Source: Bacteroidota bacterium
GTDB lineage: Bacteria; Bacteroidota; Bacteroidia; Bacteroidales; F082
Assembly (NCBI GenBank): GCA_018830105.1
Contig: JAHJTC010000004.1
Span: forward strand, 496,001-560,000
Direction of reading: 5' to 3'
DNA: 64,000 bases
A program made the translations under genes and the position numbers. Positions 42,172 to 52,457 of this stretch are shown here, piece by piece. The notes beneath the pieces were generated by a model. The model was not told the DNA's origin. It searched no databases and saw only the letters and a program-made list of their open reading frames with translations. Positions within the stretch are counted from its first letter, which is position 1; each line of letters begins with the position of its first letter.

Positions 42172-43614
42172 TTAATTGGGAAACCACCGACTATAAATCG
42201 CCGCATAGGTTCCATCAGCTTTCATCGCATCCAGCGTGGATTGCCATTGGCTCACAAATGATTCATCGGTACTTTTCGAAAATGAAACATAATAATCCGA
42301 TGACATCAAAGTGAAAGCAGGAACTATCTGTTCGTATTCAAATCCTTGCTCGCGCAGTATGGTTGGAAAAGTTACTTCTGAACAAACAAAAGCATCCACT
42401 TCGCCTAGCATAAGTTTTTGTGTCATGGCTCCCGGGTCTTCCTCCGACACAAGGTTTGTAAAGCCTAAATCGCGCAAATACTGGTCAGAAAACCAAGAGC
42501 TAACAGTCCCAACAGAACCCAGGTTGCGGGCATCTTCCATACTGTTGATATTGATGCCTGAACCGGCTTTGGTATAAAAATAGGTCGCATTGGTTCCTAT
42601 GGGGCCGACCCACTGAAACAGGTTTTCCCTAATTTCGGTGCGATCCATGGTAAAAAGGCAAAAATTGGGGTTGTGCAATGCAAGCTCATAGCCGTTGCTC
42701 CAAGTGGACAGCTTTATATCGGCGTAAATCCCATTGCGTTTCATGATTTCATTTACAAGATCAGCACCAAAACCATTTACTTCACCATAGCTATTCAAAA
42801 AAGTAAGGGGCGGATAATCTTCAGTATAGATTTGCAGTACTCCCGGAAAATGAGAAGTATTCAGGTATTTTTGATGCAATTCCCTCACAAATCCACTTTT
42901 TTTGAGTTCGTCAATTGCTTGTTGAAAATCGGCTACAACATCATCAGGCACCATGGGATTGAAGGCTAAATATATCATCTCAGTATGAATGGGCAGCACT
43001 TCTTTAACGTTGTAAATAGTATGGCCAAGCAAATCCAAAGCCGCTTCAGCTGTTACCTTGTCAGAAGGATACAGGTCGATTTCCCCTTGCATTAATTTTT
43101 GAAAGGCATCCTCGTTGTCAGTGCAGTACACCAGATTTGTGAAGTTTTGCCCCAATAGATATTGTTCCATAGCATAATCCTGAATCACACCGATTGCACC
43201 AATTTGTCGGGCATCGTCAAGGGATTGCAGTTGAATATGATTCTGTGCTTTTGCATAAAACGTCCATTCCAGGGCAGCAATGGGACCAGCCCATTTGAAC
43301 TGGTTTTTGCGTTCAACATTCAATGCAGTTGAAAACAGCACCGCATTATCTGTATTCAGGGCTGTATTATAGCCTTCATTCCAGGGCATAACAGTTGGAT
43401 GAAACGGGATGTTTAATTGATCACAGATTTCTTTAAGCAGTTCGGGAGCAAGACCGGTAATTTCGCCATCGAGGCTGTAATTGAGCGGTTTGTAGTTTTC
43501 GGTGATAAATTTTAAGTCGTAAGGATACTTTTGTTCATTGTCTTTTTGGCATTGTACAAAAATGAGCATGGCAACAATTGGGAGCAGGCAAAGTGCTATA
43601 ATTTTTCTTTTCAT
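42172..43614 (-). CDS. Lipoprotein-like protein with two tandem family-3 solute-binding domains
   Basis: About 480 residues: a signal segment ending at a Cys (LIFVQC, weak lipobox), then two complete periplasmic-binding domains (about 28-250 and 255-480). Both open alike (FITENYKPLNYS / IYTEDYPPLTFL), contain GLAPELLKEI / GFGADLVNEI, and have AGPI / VGPIG and LMQGEIDLYPSDKV / LMLGEVDAFVCSEV. Family-3 domains bind amino acids or similar small ligands. No transporter genes are adjacent, so it may be a sensor or scavenger. I chose the ATG at 43614 for the signal peptide. Confidence 0.85.
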   Translation of the reverse strand: MKRKIIALCLLPIVAMLIFVQCQKDNEQKYPYDLKFITENYKPLNYSLDGEITGLAPELLKEICDQLNIPFHPTVMPWNEGYNTALNTDNAVLFSTALNVERKNQFKWAGPIAALEWTFYAKAQNHIQLQSLDDARQIGAIGVIQDYAMEQYLLGQNFTNLVYCTDNEDAFQKLMQGEIDLYPSDKVTAEAALDLLGHTIYNVKEVLPIHTEMIYLAFNPMVPDDVVADFQQAIDELKKSGFVRELHQKYLNTSHFPGVLQIYTEDYPPLTFLNSYGEVNGFGADLVNEIMKRNGIYADIKLSTWSNGYELALHNPNFCLFTMDRTEIRENLFQWVGPIGTNATYFYTKAGSGININSMEDARNLGSVGTVSSWFSDQYLRDLGFTNLVSEEDPGAMTQKLMLGEVDAFVCSEVTFPTILREQGFEYEQIVPAFTLMSSDYYVSFSKSTDESFVSQWQSTLDAMKADGTYAAIYSRWFPN

Positions 43615-43811
43615 GATTTGGTTTTGTTTGTTATGCAAATTCGTGCAAATATATTGTTTTCAGTCTTTTCAGCCTGCAAATGTTAAATTAAAATTAATGA
43701 TTGAACGATTAGGTTGACAATCAGTTTAAGTTTCATACAAGCGCAAAAAAATTGAGGACTTGGGGACTTTAAAAGGTACACTTAGCGAAAAAAAAGCTAG
43801 TTTCTGAGGTT

Positions 43812-43983
43812 TGATGAGAAGCAATTTTAGATGAGGTGGGTTGTTGGTATTATTACCCCGACCCCCATACCCCAAAAATTTGGGGGCTTCGGCCCGAAGT
43901 AGTATTAAGTGATAGCTTTGATTTTGGATGGCTATTAATCCTAAATCGGCTAATTTAGTAGGATTTAAAAGTTTCCATTTTTG
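43812..43983. repeat. Dispersed repeat copy (right flank of the solute-binding gene)
   Basis: It carries GATGAGAAGCAATTTTAGAT and the AAATTTGGGGGCTTCGGCCCG block of the 11.3-kb array, followed by the tail shared with 41852-41965. It is in direct orientation with that copy across 2 kb. The gap 43615-43811 shows nothing else. Confidence 0.75.
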
Positions 43984-44041
43984 TCCTTAAATTGGTTGAC
44001 AAGTTTTTTGACTATGGATTGGGTAAGCGGTTTTATTGCCA

Positions 44042-44078
44042 AAGCCCCCATGCTTCCAAAATGGGAGTATGGGGGCTG
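44042..44078. repeat. GC-rich hairpin, repeat fragment or terminator
   Basis: AGCCCCCAT (44043-44051) pairs with ATGGGGGCT (44069-44077), with partial pairing inside. It lies downstream of the minus-strand OmpA/MotB-like gene and resembles the CCCCATAC...GGGGGCT part of the dispersed repeat. Confidence 0.55.
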
Positions 44079-44134
44079 TAGATAGTATTTTAACGGTTCA
44101 ATGCCTAGGCATTAATCGAAATACGAAACTTAAG

Positions 44135-44911
44135 TTACTGATACAAAAGCTCGTAGATTTCCTCCAAATCAGGCGAAAGCACAATCTCTGTCCTGCGGTT
44201 TCCTGATCGTCCTTCATCAGAATCATTCAGGTTTATCGGGTGAAACTCACCTTTTCCGGAAGCGGTGATACGCGTTGCATCAAAACCATATTCGTCAGTT
44301 AGAATCCGCACGATGGATGTTGCTCTTGCTGTGCTGAGGTCCCAGTTATCCTTAAACCGTTGGGTGTTAATAGGCACATCATCCGTATGGCCTTCAATGT
44401 CCACAGTAAAATCGGTGGTGCTGTTCAGCACATCAGCCAGCGACTTTAGCGCTTCTTTTCCTTTTGGATCAACGACATCGCTGCCCGATTTGAAAAGCAG
44501 TTTTTCTGATAACGAAACATAAACCTTTCCATCCTTTTGGTAAACATTCAGTTCGTCTGCTTTATAATTTAACAGTGCCTTTGAGATTGAATTTTTCAGG
44601 CTGGTGGTTCTGTCATTTTGGGCTTGAATGATTTCTCTCAGGTCTTTTAAGCGTGCAGCCTGATCTTTAATGGTCATTTCTGATTCGGAAGAGAGCAAAT
44701 TCAGGTCGTTTTGAATGGAAGCCGATTCTTCTCTAAGTTTCATGGTCTGCATTTTGCACTCATTCAGTTGACTAAGTGATGCTGCATTTTCCTTTTGCAG
44801 TTCAGCAACCCTTGCCTCAGAAGCTGTAAATTTTTTGTTTGATACACAGGATGTAAATCCCATTCCTGCCATTAAAGCAAGCAAAATAAAGTAGTAAATT
44901 GATCTTTTCAT
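44135..44911 (-). CDS. OmpA/MotB-like lipoprotein with coiled coil
   Basis: A 258-residue outer-membrane lipoprotein. A signal peptide with lipobox GFTSC leads into a coiled coil (about 30-110) and an OmpA-like domain (about 125-250) with VDIEGHTDDVPI, LSTARATSIVRIL and GNRRTEIVLSP. The VPINTQRFKDNW stretch is of the MotB/YiaD kind. No stator gene is near, so a structural wall-anchoring role is likely. It has its own regulon promoter. Confidence 0.9.
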   Translation of the reverse strand: MKRSIYYFILLALMAGMGFTSCVSNKKFTASEARVAELQKENAASLSQLNECKMQTMKLREESASIQNDLNLLSSESEMTIKDQAARLKDLREIIQAQNDRTTSLKNSISKALLNYKADELNVYQKDGKVYVSLSEKLLFKSGSDVVDPKGKEALKSLADVLNSTTDFTVDIEGHTDDVPINTQRFKDNWDLSTARATSIVRILTDEYGFDATRITASGKGEFHPINLNDSDEGRSGNRRTEIVLSPDLEEIYELLYQ

Positions 44912-44941
44912 TTTGATATTTTTAGGTGATTATTAACGAGC

Positions 44942-45006
44942 CTAAGATGAGCACATTTAGCAGATAGAACTTTACACAATTCCTGATAAATGTTACATAA
45001 ATTACA
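44942..45006 (-). promoter_or_regulatory. Regulon promoter 5 (OmpA/MotB-like lipoprotein)
   Basis: On the minus strand: TGTAAT-TT-ATGTAA (44993-45006, weaker first half), GTGTAA (44972-44977) 21 bp on, and CATCTTAG (44942-44949) at the -7 position. Confidence 0.6.
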
Positions 45007-45007
45007 G

Positions 45008-47317
45008 TTAAAAAGGGTATCCAATGGCTACATTAAGGATCAGGTTGTCTTTTCGCCAGGCAGAACTGCCAAAGGCTATCTGTTTGGTAACCCAGCGGTG
45101 GTTCTCTTCGAGCCAGGGTTTCCTTAGCGGAAAGGCCAGATCGAACCGCAGCAGGAAGAAGGAAATATCAAACCGGACACCTACTCCGGTACCTACAGCA
45201 ATTTCATCCATAAACTGCGAAAATTTAAACGGGCTCCCAATGCTTGCTGGGCTCGACTCATGCAGCCACACATTGCCTGCATCGACAAAAAGGGCTCCTT
45301 TGAAGAACTTGTAAATGGTAAAGCGATATTCTGCGTTGAGTTCGAGTTTAATATCACCGCCCAATTGAAGAAAACTTCCTGTGCTTCCATCCTGAAAATG
45401 CGTGCCCGGCCCAACAGAATTGATTTGAAAAGCACGCAGGCTATTGGCGCCACCGCTAAAAAACTGCCTGGAATAGGGCAATATGGAAGAGTTTCCGTAT
45501 GGTTTGCCCACACCTGCATAAAAGCGCATGGCCAGTTTGCTTTTTGTATCTAGCGCGTAATAAGTGCGAAAATCTACACTCAGCCGGGCAAATTGAGCAT
45601 ATATCGAACCTACAATGGTTGATGGATCATCGGATGAGGGTTTTTCACCACCGATTATCTTCGCCAGCGAAAAGGCATTTCCGGCTGTTTCGGCTGTGCC
45701 CTGAAAAAAGAACTGCAATCTCTTAAACGGGATAACCTGCTCGTTGTAGGTGAAGGAATAATTGAGCCCGGCTATAAACTGCTCTTCATAACTTCTCTTC
45801 AAAAAAGGATTGTCTGCCAGCAAGGCTTTGAAAGCCTCAGATTCGTTGGAAAGCACTGTAAAACTTAACCCAACGGGACTAAAATCATGTTGTTTCCTGA
45901 TATTTTCTTTCCACCGGTAGCCAAAACTGAATTGAAAAGTCTGCATATCGAAATAGTTAACCCTTTTCAAAAAGTTGTAAGAAAGGGAGAGCTGTGTTGT
46001 TGGTACAAAATAGCTGTTATGAACGTTGATATTAAATGGAACAATCAATTGTGGGAAAGTTAATTCAATCTGGGGGTTTAAGGAAAAAGAGTATAAATTT
46101 TCAGATTTCCCGCTCAGTTGAATTTCGTATGATCCCCCCAGACTCAGGTTCAACAATTCGCCTCCACTGAAAGTATTCCTGTTCAGCAGGCTCAGGTTTA
46201 TCCTCGGACCAGCGAATTTGTTCGATTTTGAAACAAGTTCCATCTCTGCCCTGAAAGTTCTGCGGGGCATGGTGGTCATTAGCAGGTCAACATCCAGTAA
46301 ACCGGCAGTGGAGTCGCTATCAGTAAATTTCACCTGAACAAATTTGAAATTGCCCATCGACATCGACCGGTTAAGGGTGATTTCATGGTTCTTCCGTGAA
46401 TAGACCCCTCCCTTGCGGAGATAAACTGATTTTAAGATGACATCTGGCCTGATATTCTGATTTGAATTTGTGCCGCGAAATAAGTATTTGCGGTAATGCA
46501 TGGTGTCTGCATTTTTGTCTGAATGTTCCTGTGATAAGGTGTAATCCTGATCAATATAGACATCGTTAATGCTGTAAACTCTCAGCGCATCATCCGGAAT
46601 ACTATCCTTTAATGTAAGCTGCACAGGCACTACGCCATCGGCCGAAGAAGTGTCGGCTTTGAAAAGCAAATAGTCGGGATTGAAATAGAAGTAGCCGCTG
46701 TTTTTCATTAAGGCATCAATACGGTCACTTTCGCTGCGCAAAATTTCCAGGTTATAGTCATTGCCAGGTTCTATCAGACTTTCTTCATTTTCGGAAAGTA
46801 TCAGTTTTTTCAAACTGTCATCAGCAATGGCATAAGTCAGTTCGCCAAAAGTATAGGGCTTATGAATATGACTGGTGTAGATAATTTTAGCTGTGTGTTC
46901 TTTTTCAACAAGCTCGTAAGCGGTAATCCCATTGAAAATGCCGATATTAAATAAGTGCGCATCTATGATGCCGGCAGTTATTCCGGGTTTAATCGTGCTC
47001 AGATATATTGGGGCTTTTCCTAATTTTCTGAGCTGTTTTCCCACCCAGGTATTGGGCTTATCATTGGTTATTAAATATAACCACACGCGGGGGCGCATTC
47101 CCAGAAAACTTTTAGTCGGCTTAGGGCGAATGCTGTTTTCAGCTACCTTCTCTATAAACCGGCTTTTCTTTTTTTCCAGCTTTTCGTTGTGTTCCAGTTC
47201 AATATCTACTCCGGTATAAAGTTTTTCGCCGGGAGGCAGACGCCTTATTCCGCTGCAGGCCGCAAATAGCAAACTGGCAAAGATAAAAATGCTGATATAT
47301 CGGATGCTTCTTGTCAT
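45008..47317 (-). CDS. tamA: BamA/TamA-family outer-membrane protein (TamA-like)
   Basis: A 769-residue Omp85 protein. A lipoprotein-like signal (LLFAACSG) is followed by POTRA-type domains (to about 400) and a 16-strand barrel. The loop-6 motif appears near residue 650 (FFSGGANSLRAFQ, an L/VRGF-type variant) and the barrel ends VAIGYPF. Its start overlaps the tamB stop by 4 bp. Together they would form the Bacteroidota TAM complex for outer-membrane assembly or lipid transport. It ends the tamB-tamA operon. Confidence 0.9.
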   Translation of the reverse strand: MTRSIRYISIFIFASLLFAACSGIRRLPPGEKLYTGVDIELEHNEKLEKKKSRFIEKVAENSIRPKPTKSFLGMRPRVWLYLITNDKPNTWVGKQLRKLGKAPIYLSTIKPGITAGIIDAHLFNIGIFNGITAYELVEKEHTAKIIYTSHIHKPYTFGELTYAIADDSLKKLILSENEESLIEPGNDYNLEILRSESDRIDALMKNSGYFYFNPDYLLFKADTSSADGVVPVQLTLKDSIPDDALRVYSINDVYIDQDYTLSQEHSDKNADTMHYRKYLFRGTNSNQNIRPDVILKSVYLRKGGVYSRKNHEITLNRSMSMGNFKFVQVKFTDSDSTAGLLDVDLLMTTMPRRTFRAEMELVSKSNKFAGPRINLSLLNRNTFSGGELLNLSLGGSYEIQLSGKSENLYSFSLNPQIELTFPQLIVPFNINVHNSYFVPTTQLSLSYNFLKRVNYFDMQTFQFSFGYRWKENIRKQHDFSPVGLSFTVLSNESEAFKALLADNPFLKRSYEEQFIAGLNYSFTYNEQVIPFKRLQFFFQGTAETAGNAFSLAKIIGGEKPSSDDPSTIVGSIYAQFARLSVDFRTYYALDTKSKLAMRFYAGVGKPYGNSSILPYSRQFFSGGANSLRAFQINSVGPGTHFQDGSTGSFLQLGGDIKLELNAEYRFTIYKFFKGALFVDAGNVWLHESSPASIGSPFKFSQFMDEIAVGTGVGVRFDISFFLLRFDLAFPLRKPWLEENHRWVTKQIAFGSSAWRKDNLILNVAIGYPF

Positions 47318-50300
47318 GGCTTTTGTTCGCTTTGGGTTGAGTCACTTTTTGTTTGTGGCTTTCTAAATAAATCTTTCCACTGGTTGAAATCGCGTACATA
47401 AACGATTCCAAATCCTGTTTCGACCAACTGGCCTTCGATAGCTCCTTCGTACTGGTTATGTCTGAAGCCTTTAAGCCGGTAGCGACCATCCTTTGTCAGG
47501 CGGTATTCTATCTGGATATCACTGGCGATATCGGTGGCCTGGTTGGTTCTGGCCTTTTCCCCTTCCACATCAATAGCGCCTCCGAGCTGAACCGAAAGCC
47601 GTTCGTTAAAAAGTTGCTTCTTGATTCCAATTTCCACTTGTGTCCGGCCTTCAGCCTCCCCCGACTGATAATCTTCGTACGATTGGATATCAAAATTCAT
47701 CTCTACCCCGGGTAATACTTTCGAAGTCAACTGGTTTAGCTGAGCAGATAAAAATCTCCCTACCGTTGAACGTACCAGTGTTGAAGTGCCGCCCGAAGCG
47801 GTTTGCAATGGATTTTCCTGAATAAAGCGCCCCAGCACCAAGAGGGCAAAAACTTGTTTGTTTAGCGCTGATACATCTTCGTTAAGCATGTTCAGTTTTT
47901 GGTTTACAGCGCCACCAAGAATTCCTTTTTCTTCGGGTGGTAGCTGGATTTCGAAACTGATAACAGGTTGCAGTATACCGCCATTCAATTTTAGCAACAC
48001 CCAAAATGGGTATTGTTGTTTATAGCCCCCGCTTTCGGCCGCAGTCATTCCTGCCATTTGATGTGCTACAAGATCGTAGGGCGCAGCCTTTACTACATAC
48101 CTGGCATTGATGGATACTATAGCATCCAATGGATCGCCATTCCAGATGATGGTACTTCCGGACAAAATATCAAATCTGCGTTTTACCACTGATTCGAGCG
48201 ACACCAGGTAGCTGCCCTCGTCCAAATTATAAGCTCCCGTAAGGCTCATTTTTCCGCTTCTGTCGATCGAAAAACTCAAGGCTGCTTCGCCTCTTACCAC
48301 CAGCGAATCTGTTGAAGTAGGATCCATTAAGAGCCTCAGAGTGGCCTGCTTATCAATTTCAACAATGGTGGACAGGTCAAATCCTGTAAAACCGGTTCCA
48401 GGCGCTTTCGGTTTTCCCTCTTGATAAAGAATCTGGCTCATGTTTTTTGGACTATTGAATTCAACGATATCATCACCTTTGTCAGTCGTAAGCCTGTTTT
48501 CGGGGACAACAAAAGTGAAATTAGATCCGCGCTTAATCCTAACCCTTCCATCGATAATGGGCAGTGCAAGAGGCCCTTTTATATTGATCTTGCTATCGAT
48601 GATCATGCGTCCGTAATAATTTTCATTGTCGTCCGAATTGGTGTTGAGTAACAAAAAATCAGTTGACTTCAGTTTGAGGGCAAAAACAAAATCGCTGAAT
48701 TTGTTCATCTGAACAGAGCCGTCGATGATTGCTGAATTCTGATCTTTATCGGTTAGCGTAAACGAACTGAAATAAATACCTCCGGGCTTAAATTGGATGG
48801 TTTCATTACTGATATGCAGTCGGTTATTCAGCACTGCAGGTTTTACAAACACATCATTGAAAACCAAATCGCCGGTAATTTCAGGGGAACTGACAGATCC
48901 CTGAACCGCTAAGTCACCTGATAATGTTCCCGAAGACTCTGAGATTTTACCCATTGAAAAGGCCTCGACGGTTTTCATGGACAGCGACTGAATGGCTGTT
49001 TTTACATGGATTGAATTGTCGTCCTCATTGGCCATAAAATAACCTTCAGCTGAAAGCTTATTATCAGGCCCCGACAAATTCAACTCCAGGACAAATTTTC
49101 CGGGTTTTGGATTGGTTGTTTTAATCGTGACATCACCCACAGGAATTTCTTTAACCAAAAGCTCGTTGATTGTTGCATTGGCAATTACACCATAGGTATT
49201 ATTTACCCGTTTCAACAAAATATTTCCATCAAGCGTTCCCTTTACGAAGCTTGAATCTTTTTCGATAAGCCGGGAAATGTCGTCCAGTTTGAAATTAACG
49301 AGTTCAATATTCAGGTCGTCATTAAACTCTTGATTTACAGAAGATACGTTGATCTGGTTTACCGTATTGTTCAGAAACAGCTTATGGATTAGAAAACCTT
49401 CGTCACTGAATTCAATATAGTTTTCCGGATTGATGTTCCAGCGATTATTCATCAGGAATAAATCGTCAGGGTTGAACGTCAGCTTGTAGTTGTCTTCGGG
49501 CTTCGTTATCTGTGAGCGGATTAAAATCTTTTTCCTTTGGTCTTCATCAATTGACGAAAGGTTTGCAAACAGGGTGTTATCAGCCATTTTACCTTCCAAA
49601 AGGAAGTTATCCAGTTTTACCTGATCATTTGAAACCGCGCTGCTCGATAACGACCATAGCAGTTCAGCAGCATCCGACTTTACATCGATGACCATATCCG
49701 TAATTTCTGTTGTGCCATATACAATCCTGTTCAAAATGGCATGTATTTTCAGGTCATTCGCCTCACTGTTATAACTTCCCTGAATGATTCCCGGCTGAAA
49801 AACATTTAACTGTGGCAAAAGAGTTTCTGAAAGGATGGGATGATTATGAAGCTGGATATCGAAACTAAAGTCAGCTGGCTGGCTGTTTTTGGTCATTTCA
49901 ACATCATCGGTTAGTGGAAAATATTGGTTGAAAAAACGCGTAAGTTCCGATGAAATAGCTATAGGCGAAATCGTTCCCGTGTATGTTGCATCAACCAGCG
50001 GACTGCTGAGAATAAATTCACTTTTCACCGGCTCATTTACAGAAGTGAAAAGCAGCGAGTCAAGCACATATACCTGTTCGCCCTGAGCCACTGTTAGCTT
50101 GTTAATTCCAACTTCACCATAAAGTTTGTCAACAGTTCGGCCCTGAAAATTTGCCGATAACATTAGGCCGACTCGTACATTGTCTTTCATAAAATTGAGT
50201 TTCTGAAGGTTGGCTCCCGGCACATCCAATGTGAACTGATAGAATTCCATCCCTGGATTTAAGCCTACCAGTCCTTCAAAATCGAATACGGCATACTCAT

Positions 50301-52296
50301 CGTCCAGATTGATTTTTCCGGAAAATTCCTGTCCAAAAAGGGTTCCATCCAGGTTTAGGTTATGGTAGGTATAGCTATTGAAGTAAAACTGTGTTACTTC
50401 CGCTTTGATATCAGCCATTACAGTTTCTTTGTCAAGCCCCTGCCCTGCTGCTTCGGCTGTTAATGAAACCGGGCCATAAAGAACAGTATCTTTGAGAAGC
50501 AGGCCTGCATCAAAACTATTCACACTTAGATTAGCGCTGAAATTTTCATCTTTGTCAACCCATGCATCAAGGTTAATGGCTCCAAAACTGCTGTTCAGGT
50601 CCAGTCTAGATTCAAATGCTGTGATTTTTCCTTTGAAAACAATATCAAGATTGAGCTTTTCCGGGAGTTCAATATTTTCCGGAATTGACGGTCCTGCCAG
50701 CATTTCAATATCCCTTTTGCCTGAGATTACTTTTAGATTTGGGAAATTGTAGGAAGCTTTTTTAACATCAGGCAATCCTGTGATGCTGAAATCGGTTTTC
50801 AGCAAGGTGTTTTTACCGGTTTTTATCACCAGGCTCTTGCCAGTCAGATTGTCTAGCGGCCCGTTTATGGTTCCGCTAATGTTAGTGGTATTCGAATTGT
50901 TTGCAAACAACGGCAGCTTAATTAAGTCATTGCTGAAATACAGCGGATCGGAGCTTTTAAAGTTCACCTCTCGCATGACAAGATTTAGCTTGCTGAATTC
51001 AAAATCCTTGGTAAACGATTCGAGCGAGGAAAACTGCAGGTAAAAATCGGCATCAATGGTTGTGTTAGGGGTTTTTAGCTTTAGTTTATCCGTTGTGATG
51101 GAAGTTTCATCCATCTTAAAATTTGTTTCCAGGCTGTTGATTTCAAATCCATGCTGATCAATAAGACTTAATTCTTCTATAGCTATATTTATAAGGTCTT
51201 TCTCATAATGGAAATCATTTGCATCTACGATCAGGTGTTTGAAATACAGATATTTGGGATTAAATTCATTTTTCGCTTCAGCCATATCGCCTACCTGATA
51301 AATAAACACATTGTCGTCCATATTCAACCGGTTGGCGGTAACTTTCCAATTGCTACCGGAAGGCGAAAGGGAATCTGAAACTGCCGTAGCGGTTGCCATT
51401 TTCTCTTTGGAATCGTGGTAACGAATATCGCTTTTCGCCAGCGTTAATTGGTCGAAAAGCAATAATTCTTTTTGGATATCGATCGAAGCATCTTCAAGCC
51501 CTAATTGTTCTATTACCGAAACAACTGACATATAACTAACTGAATCATTATAAGTTACCGAAGAGTTGCTGATCTGAAGCTTTTTTGCGACGATTTTTGG
51601 CGGAATACTTTCCGAATTTGTTGGTTGTGTTTTTGTTGGGTCACTCCTTTGCACAATAACGGATAAACCACTCAACAACAATTCATTAAAAGCATATAAC
51701 GATTTCTCAGGAGCGATTTCTTGCACCCTGATAGCTGACTTTGCTACTGCTGCAAATACACCCATCCCGCCATAAACATCATTGTAAGTGAACAACACAT
51801 TTTTCAGTTTTACCTTATCGATGCTGAATGTCCATTTGGAAGGGGCAGCTGATGTTGTATCTACCTGTTTGGTGGTATCGCTAAATGATGTGATCAGAAA
51901 ATTGTAGTTGAACAATGGATCGGTTTGGCTGCTGTATAGTTTGATGGTGGCGTCTTCAAGTGCAAAGGAAGCGATGTTTATTTTGCTTGACAGCAAGTCG
52001 AAAAGCGCAATATTTACTTTCACCAATCCGGCATAGAATAAAGTGTCGGATTGGGTATCTTCCAGGTAAATACCTTTCAAAGCGATGGCTTTCGGGAAGG
52101 AGATGCCTATATTTTTAATTTCCACCTTTGTATTGGTTTTGCCGCTTACATAGGAAGCCGCATAATCAATAATTGTATTTTGAACAGAAGGAATTTGAAT
52201 AAGCAGGGCTACCAGAATAAAAAACATAACAATGCCAAAGACTACCCATAAGGCCACCTTGACAAGACGTTTTATGAATTTTCTGGGTTTGCTCAT
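47314..52296 (-). CDS. tamB: Translocation and assembly module protein TamB (DUF490)
   Basis: A 1660-residue AsmA/TamB-like protein. One N-terminal membrane helix (VALWVVFGIVMFFILVALL) is followed by a long beta-rich rod of the bridge-forming, lipid-conducting type. The C-terminal TamB domain (about 1250-1600) has ISINARYVVKAAPYDLV, VISFEIQLPPEEKG and LALLVLGRFI-type segments and ends with a beta strand region and a Gln/Ser tail. The length is large but normal for Bacteroidota. A regulon promoter lies 40 nt upstream. Confidence 0.93.
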   Translation of the reverse strand: MSKPRKFIKRLVKVALWVVFGIVMFFILVALLIQIPSVQNTIIDYAASYVSGKTNTKVEIKNIGISFPKAIALKGIYLEDTQSDTLFYAGLVKVNIALFDLLSSKINIASFALEDATIKLYSSQTDPLFNYNFLITSFSDTTKQVDTTSAAPSKWTFSIDKVKLKNVLFTYNDVYGGMGVFAAVAKSAIRVQEIAPEKSLYAFNELLLSGLSVIVQRSDPTKTQPTNSESIPPKIVAKKLQISNSSVTYNDSVSYMSVVSVIEQLGLEDASIDIQKELLLFDQLTLAKSDIRYHDSKEKMATATAVSDSLSPSGSNWKVTANRLNMDDNVFIYQVGDMAEAKNEFNPKYLYFKHLIVDANDFHYEKDLINIAIEELSLIDQHGFEINSLETNFKMDETSITTDKLKLKTPNTTIDADFYLQFSSLESFTKDFEFSKLNLVMREVNFKSSDPLYFSNDLIKLPLFANNSNTTNISGTINGPLDNLTGKSLVIKTGKNTLLKTDFSITGLPDVKKASYNFPNLKVISGKRDIEMLAGPSIPENIELPEKLNLDIVFKGKITAFESRLDLNSSFGAINLDAWVDKDENFSANLSVNSFDAGLLLKDTVLYGPVSLTAEAAGQGLDKETVMADIKAEVTQFYFNSYTYHNLNLDGTLFGQEFSGKINLDDEYAVFDFEGLVGLNPGMEFYQFTLDVPGANLQKLNFMKDNVRVGLMLSANFQGRTVDKLYGEVGINKLTVAQGEQVYVLDSLLFTSVNEPVKSEFILSSPLVDATYTGTISPIAISSELTRFFNQYFPLTDDVEMTKNSQPADFSFDIQLHNHPILSETLLPQLNVFQPGIIQGSYNSEANDLKIHAILNRIVYGTTEITDMVIDVKSDAAELLWSLSSSAVSNDQVKLDNFLLEGKMADNTLFANLSSIDEDQRKKILIRSQITKPEDNYKLTFNPDDLFLMNNRWNINPENYIEFSDEGFLIHKLFLNNTVNQINVSSVNQEFNDDLNIELVNFKLDDISRLIEKDSSFVKGTLDGNILLKRVNNTYGVIANATINELLVKEIPVGDVTIKTTNPKPGKFVLELNLSGPDNKLSAEGYFMANEDDNSIHVKTAIQSLSMKTVEAFSMGKISESSGTLSGDLAVQGSVSSPEITGDLVFNDVFVKPAVLNNRLHISNETIQFKPGGIYFSSFTLTDKDQNSAIIDGSVQMNKFSDFVFALKLKSTDFLLLNTNSDDNENYYGRMIIDSKINIKGPLALPIIDGRVRIKRGSNFTFVVPENRLTTDKGDDIVEFNSPKNMSQILYQEGKPKAPGTGFTGFDLSTIVEIDKQATLRLLMDPTSTDSLVVRGEAALSFSIDRSGKMSLTGAYNLDEGSYLVSLESVVKRRFDILSGSTIIWNGDPLDAIVSINARYVVKAAPYDLVAHQMAGMTAAESGGYKQQYPFWVLLKLNGGILQPVISFEIQLPPEEKGILGGAVNQKLNMLNEDVSALNKQVFALLVLGRFIQENPLQTASGGTSTLVRSTVGRFLSAQLNQLTSKVLPGVEMNFDIQSYEDYQSGEAEGRTQVEIGIKKQLFNERLSVQLGGAIDVEGEKARTNQATDIASDIQIEYRLTKDGRYRLKGFRHNQYEGAIEGQLVETGFGIVYVRDFNQWKDLFRKPQTKSDSTQSEQKP

Positions 52297-52336
52297 GGTG
52301 ACAATGACATAGAAATGAGTTTATAATTAGTTTGTG

Positions 52337-52401
52337 CTAAGTTGCGCCCTTTTTCAAGAGTTTTTGTTACATAACTATTGACAAGAGTTGTATGTTTCAC
52401 A
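52337..52401 (-). promoter_or_regulatory. Regulon promoter 6 (tamB-tamA operon)
   Basis: On the minus strand: TGTGAA-AC-ATACAA (52388-52401), ATGTAA (52367-52372) 21 bp on, and CAACTTAG (52337-52344) at the -7 position. Here the proximal element is perfect and the distal one slightly changed. Confidence 0.6.
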
Positions 52402-52457
52402 TATTTGTTTAACAAAAATAGAAGTATTTTGTATACAATAAAAAGAGACATCTCATC

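Noticed and set aside
44042-44078. Riboswitch
   Set aside because: It is a simple GC-rich hairpin after a stop codon and shares sequence with the dispersed repeat.
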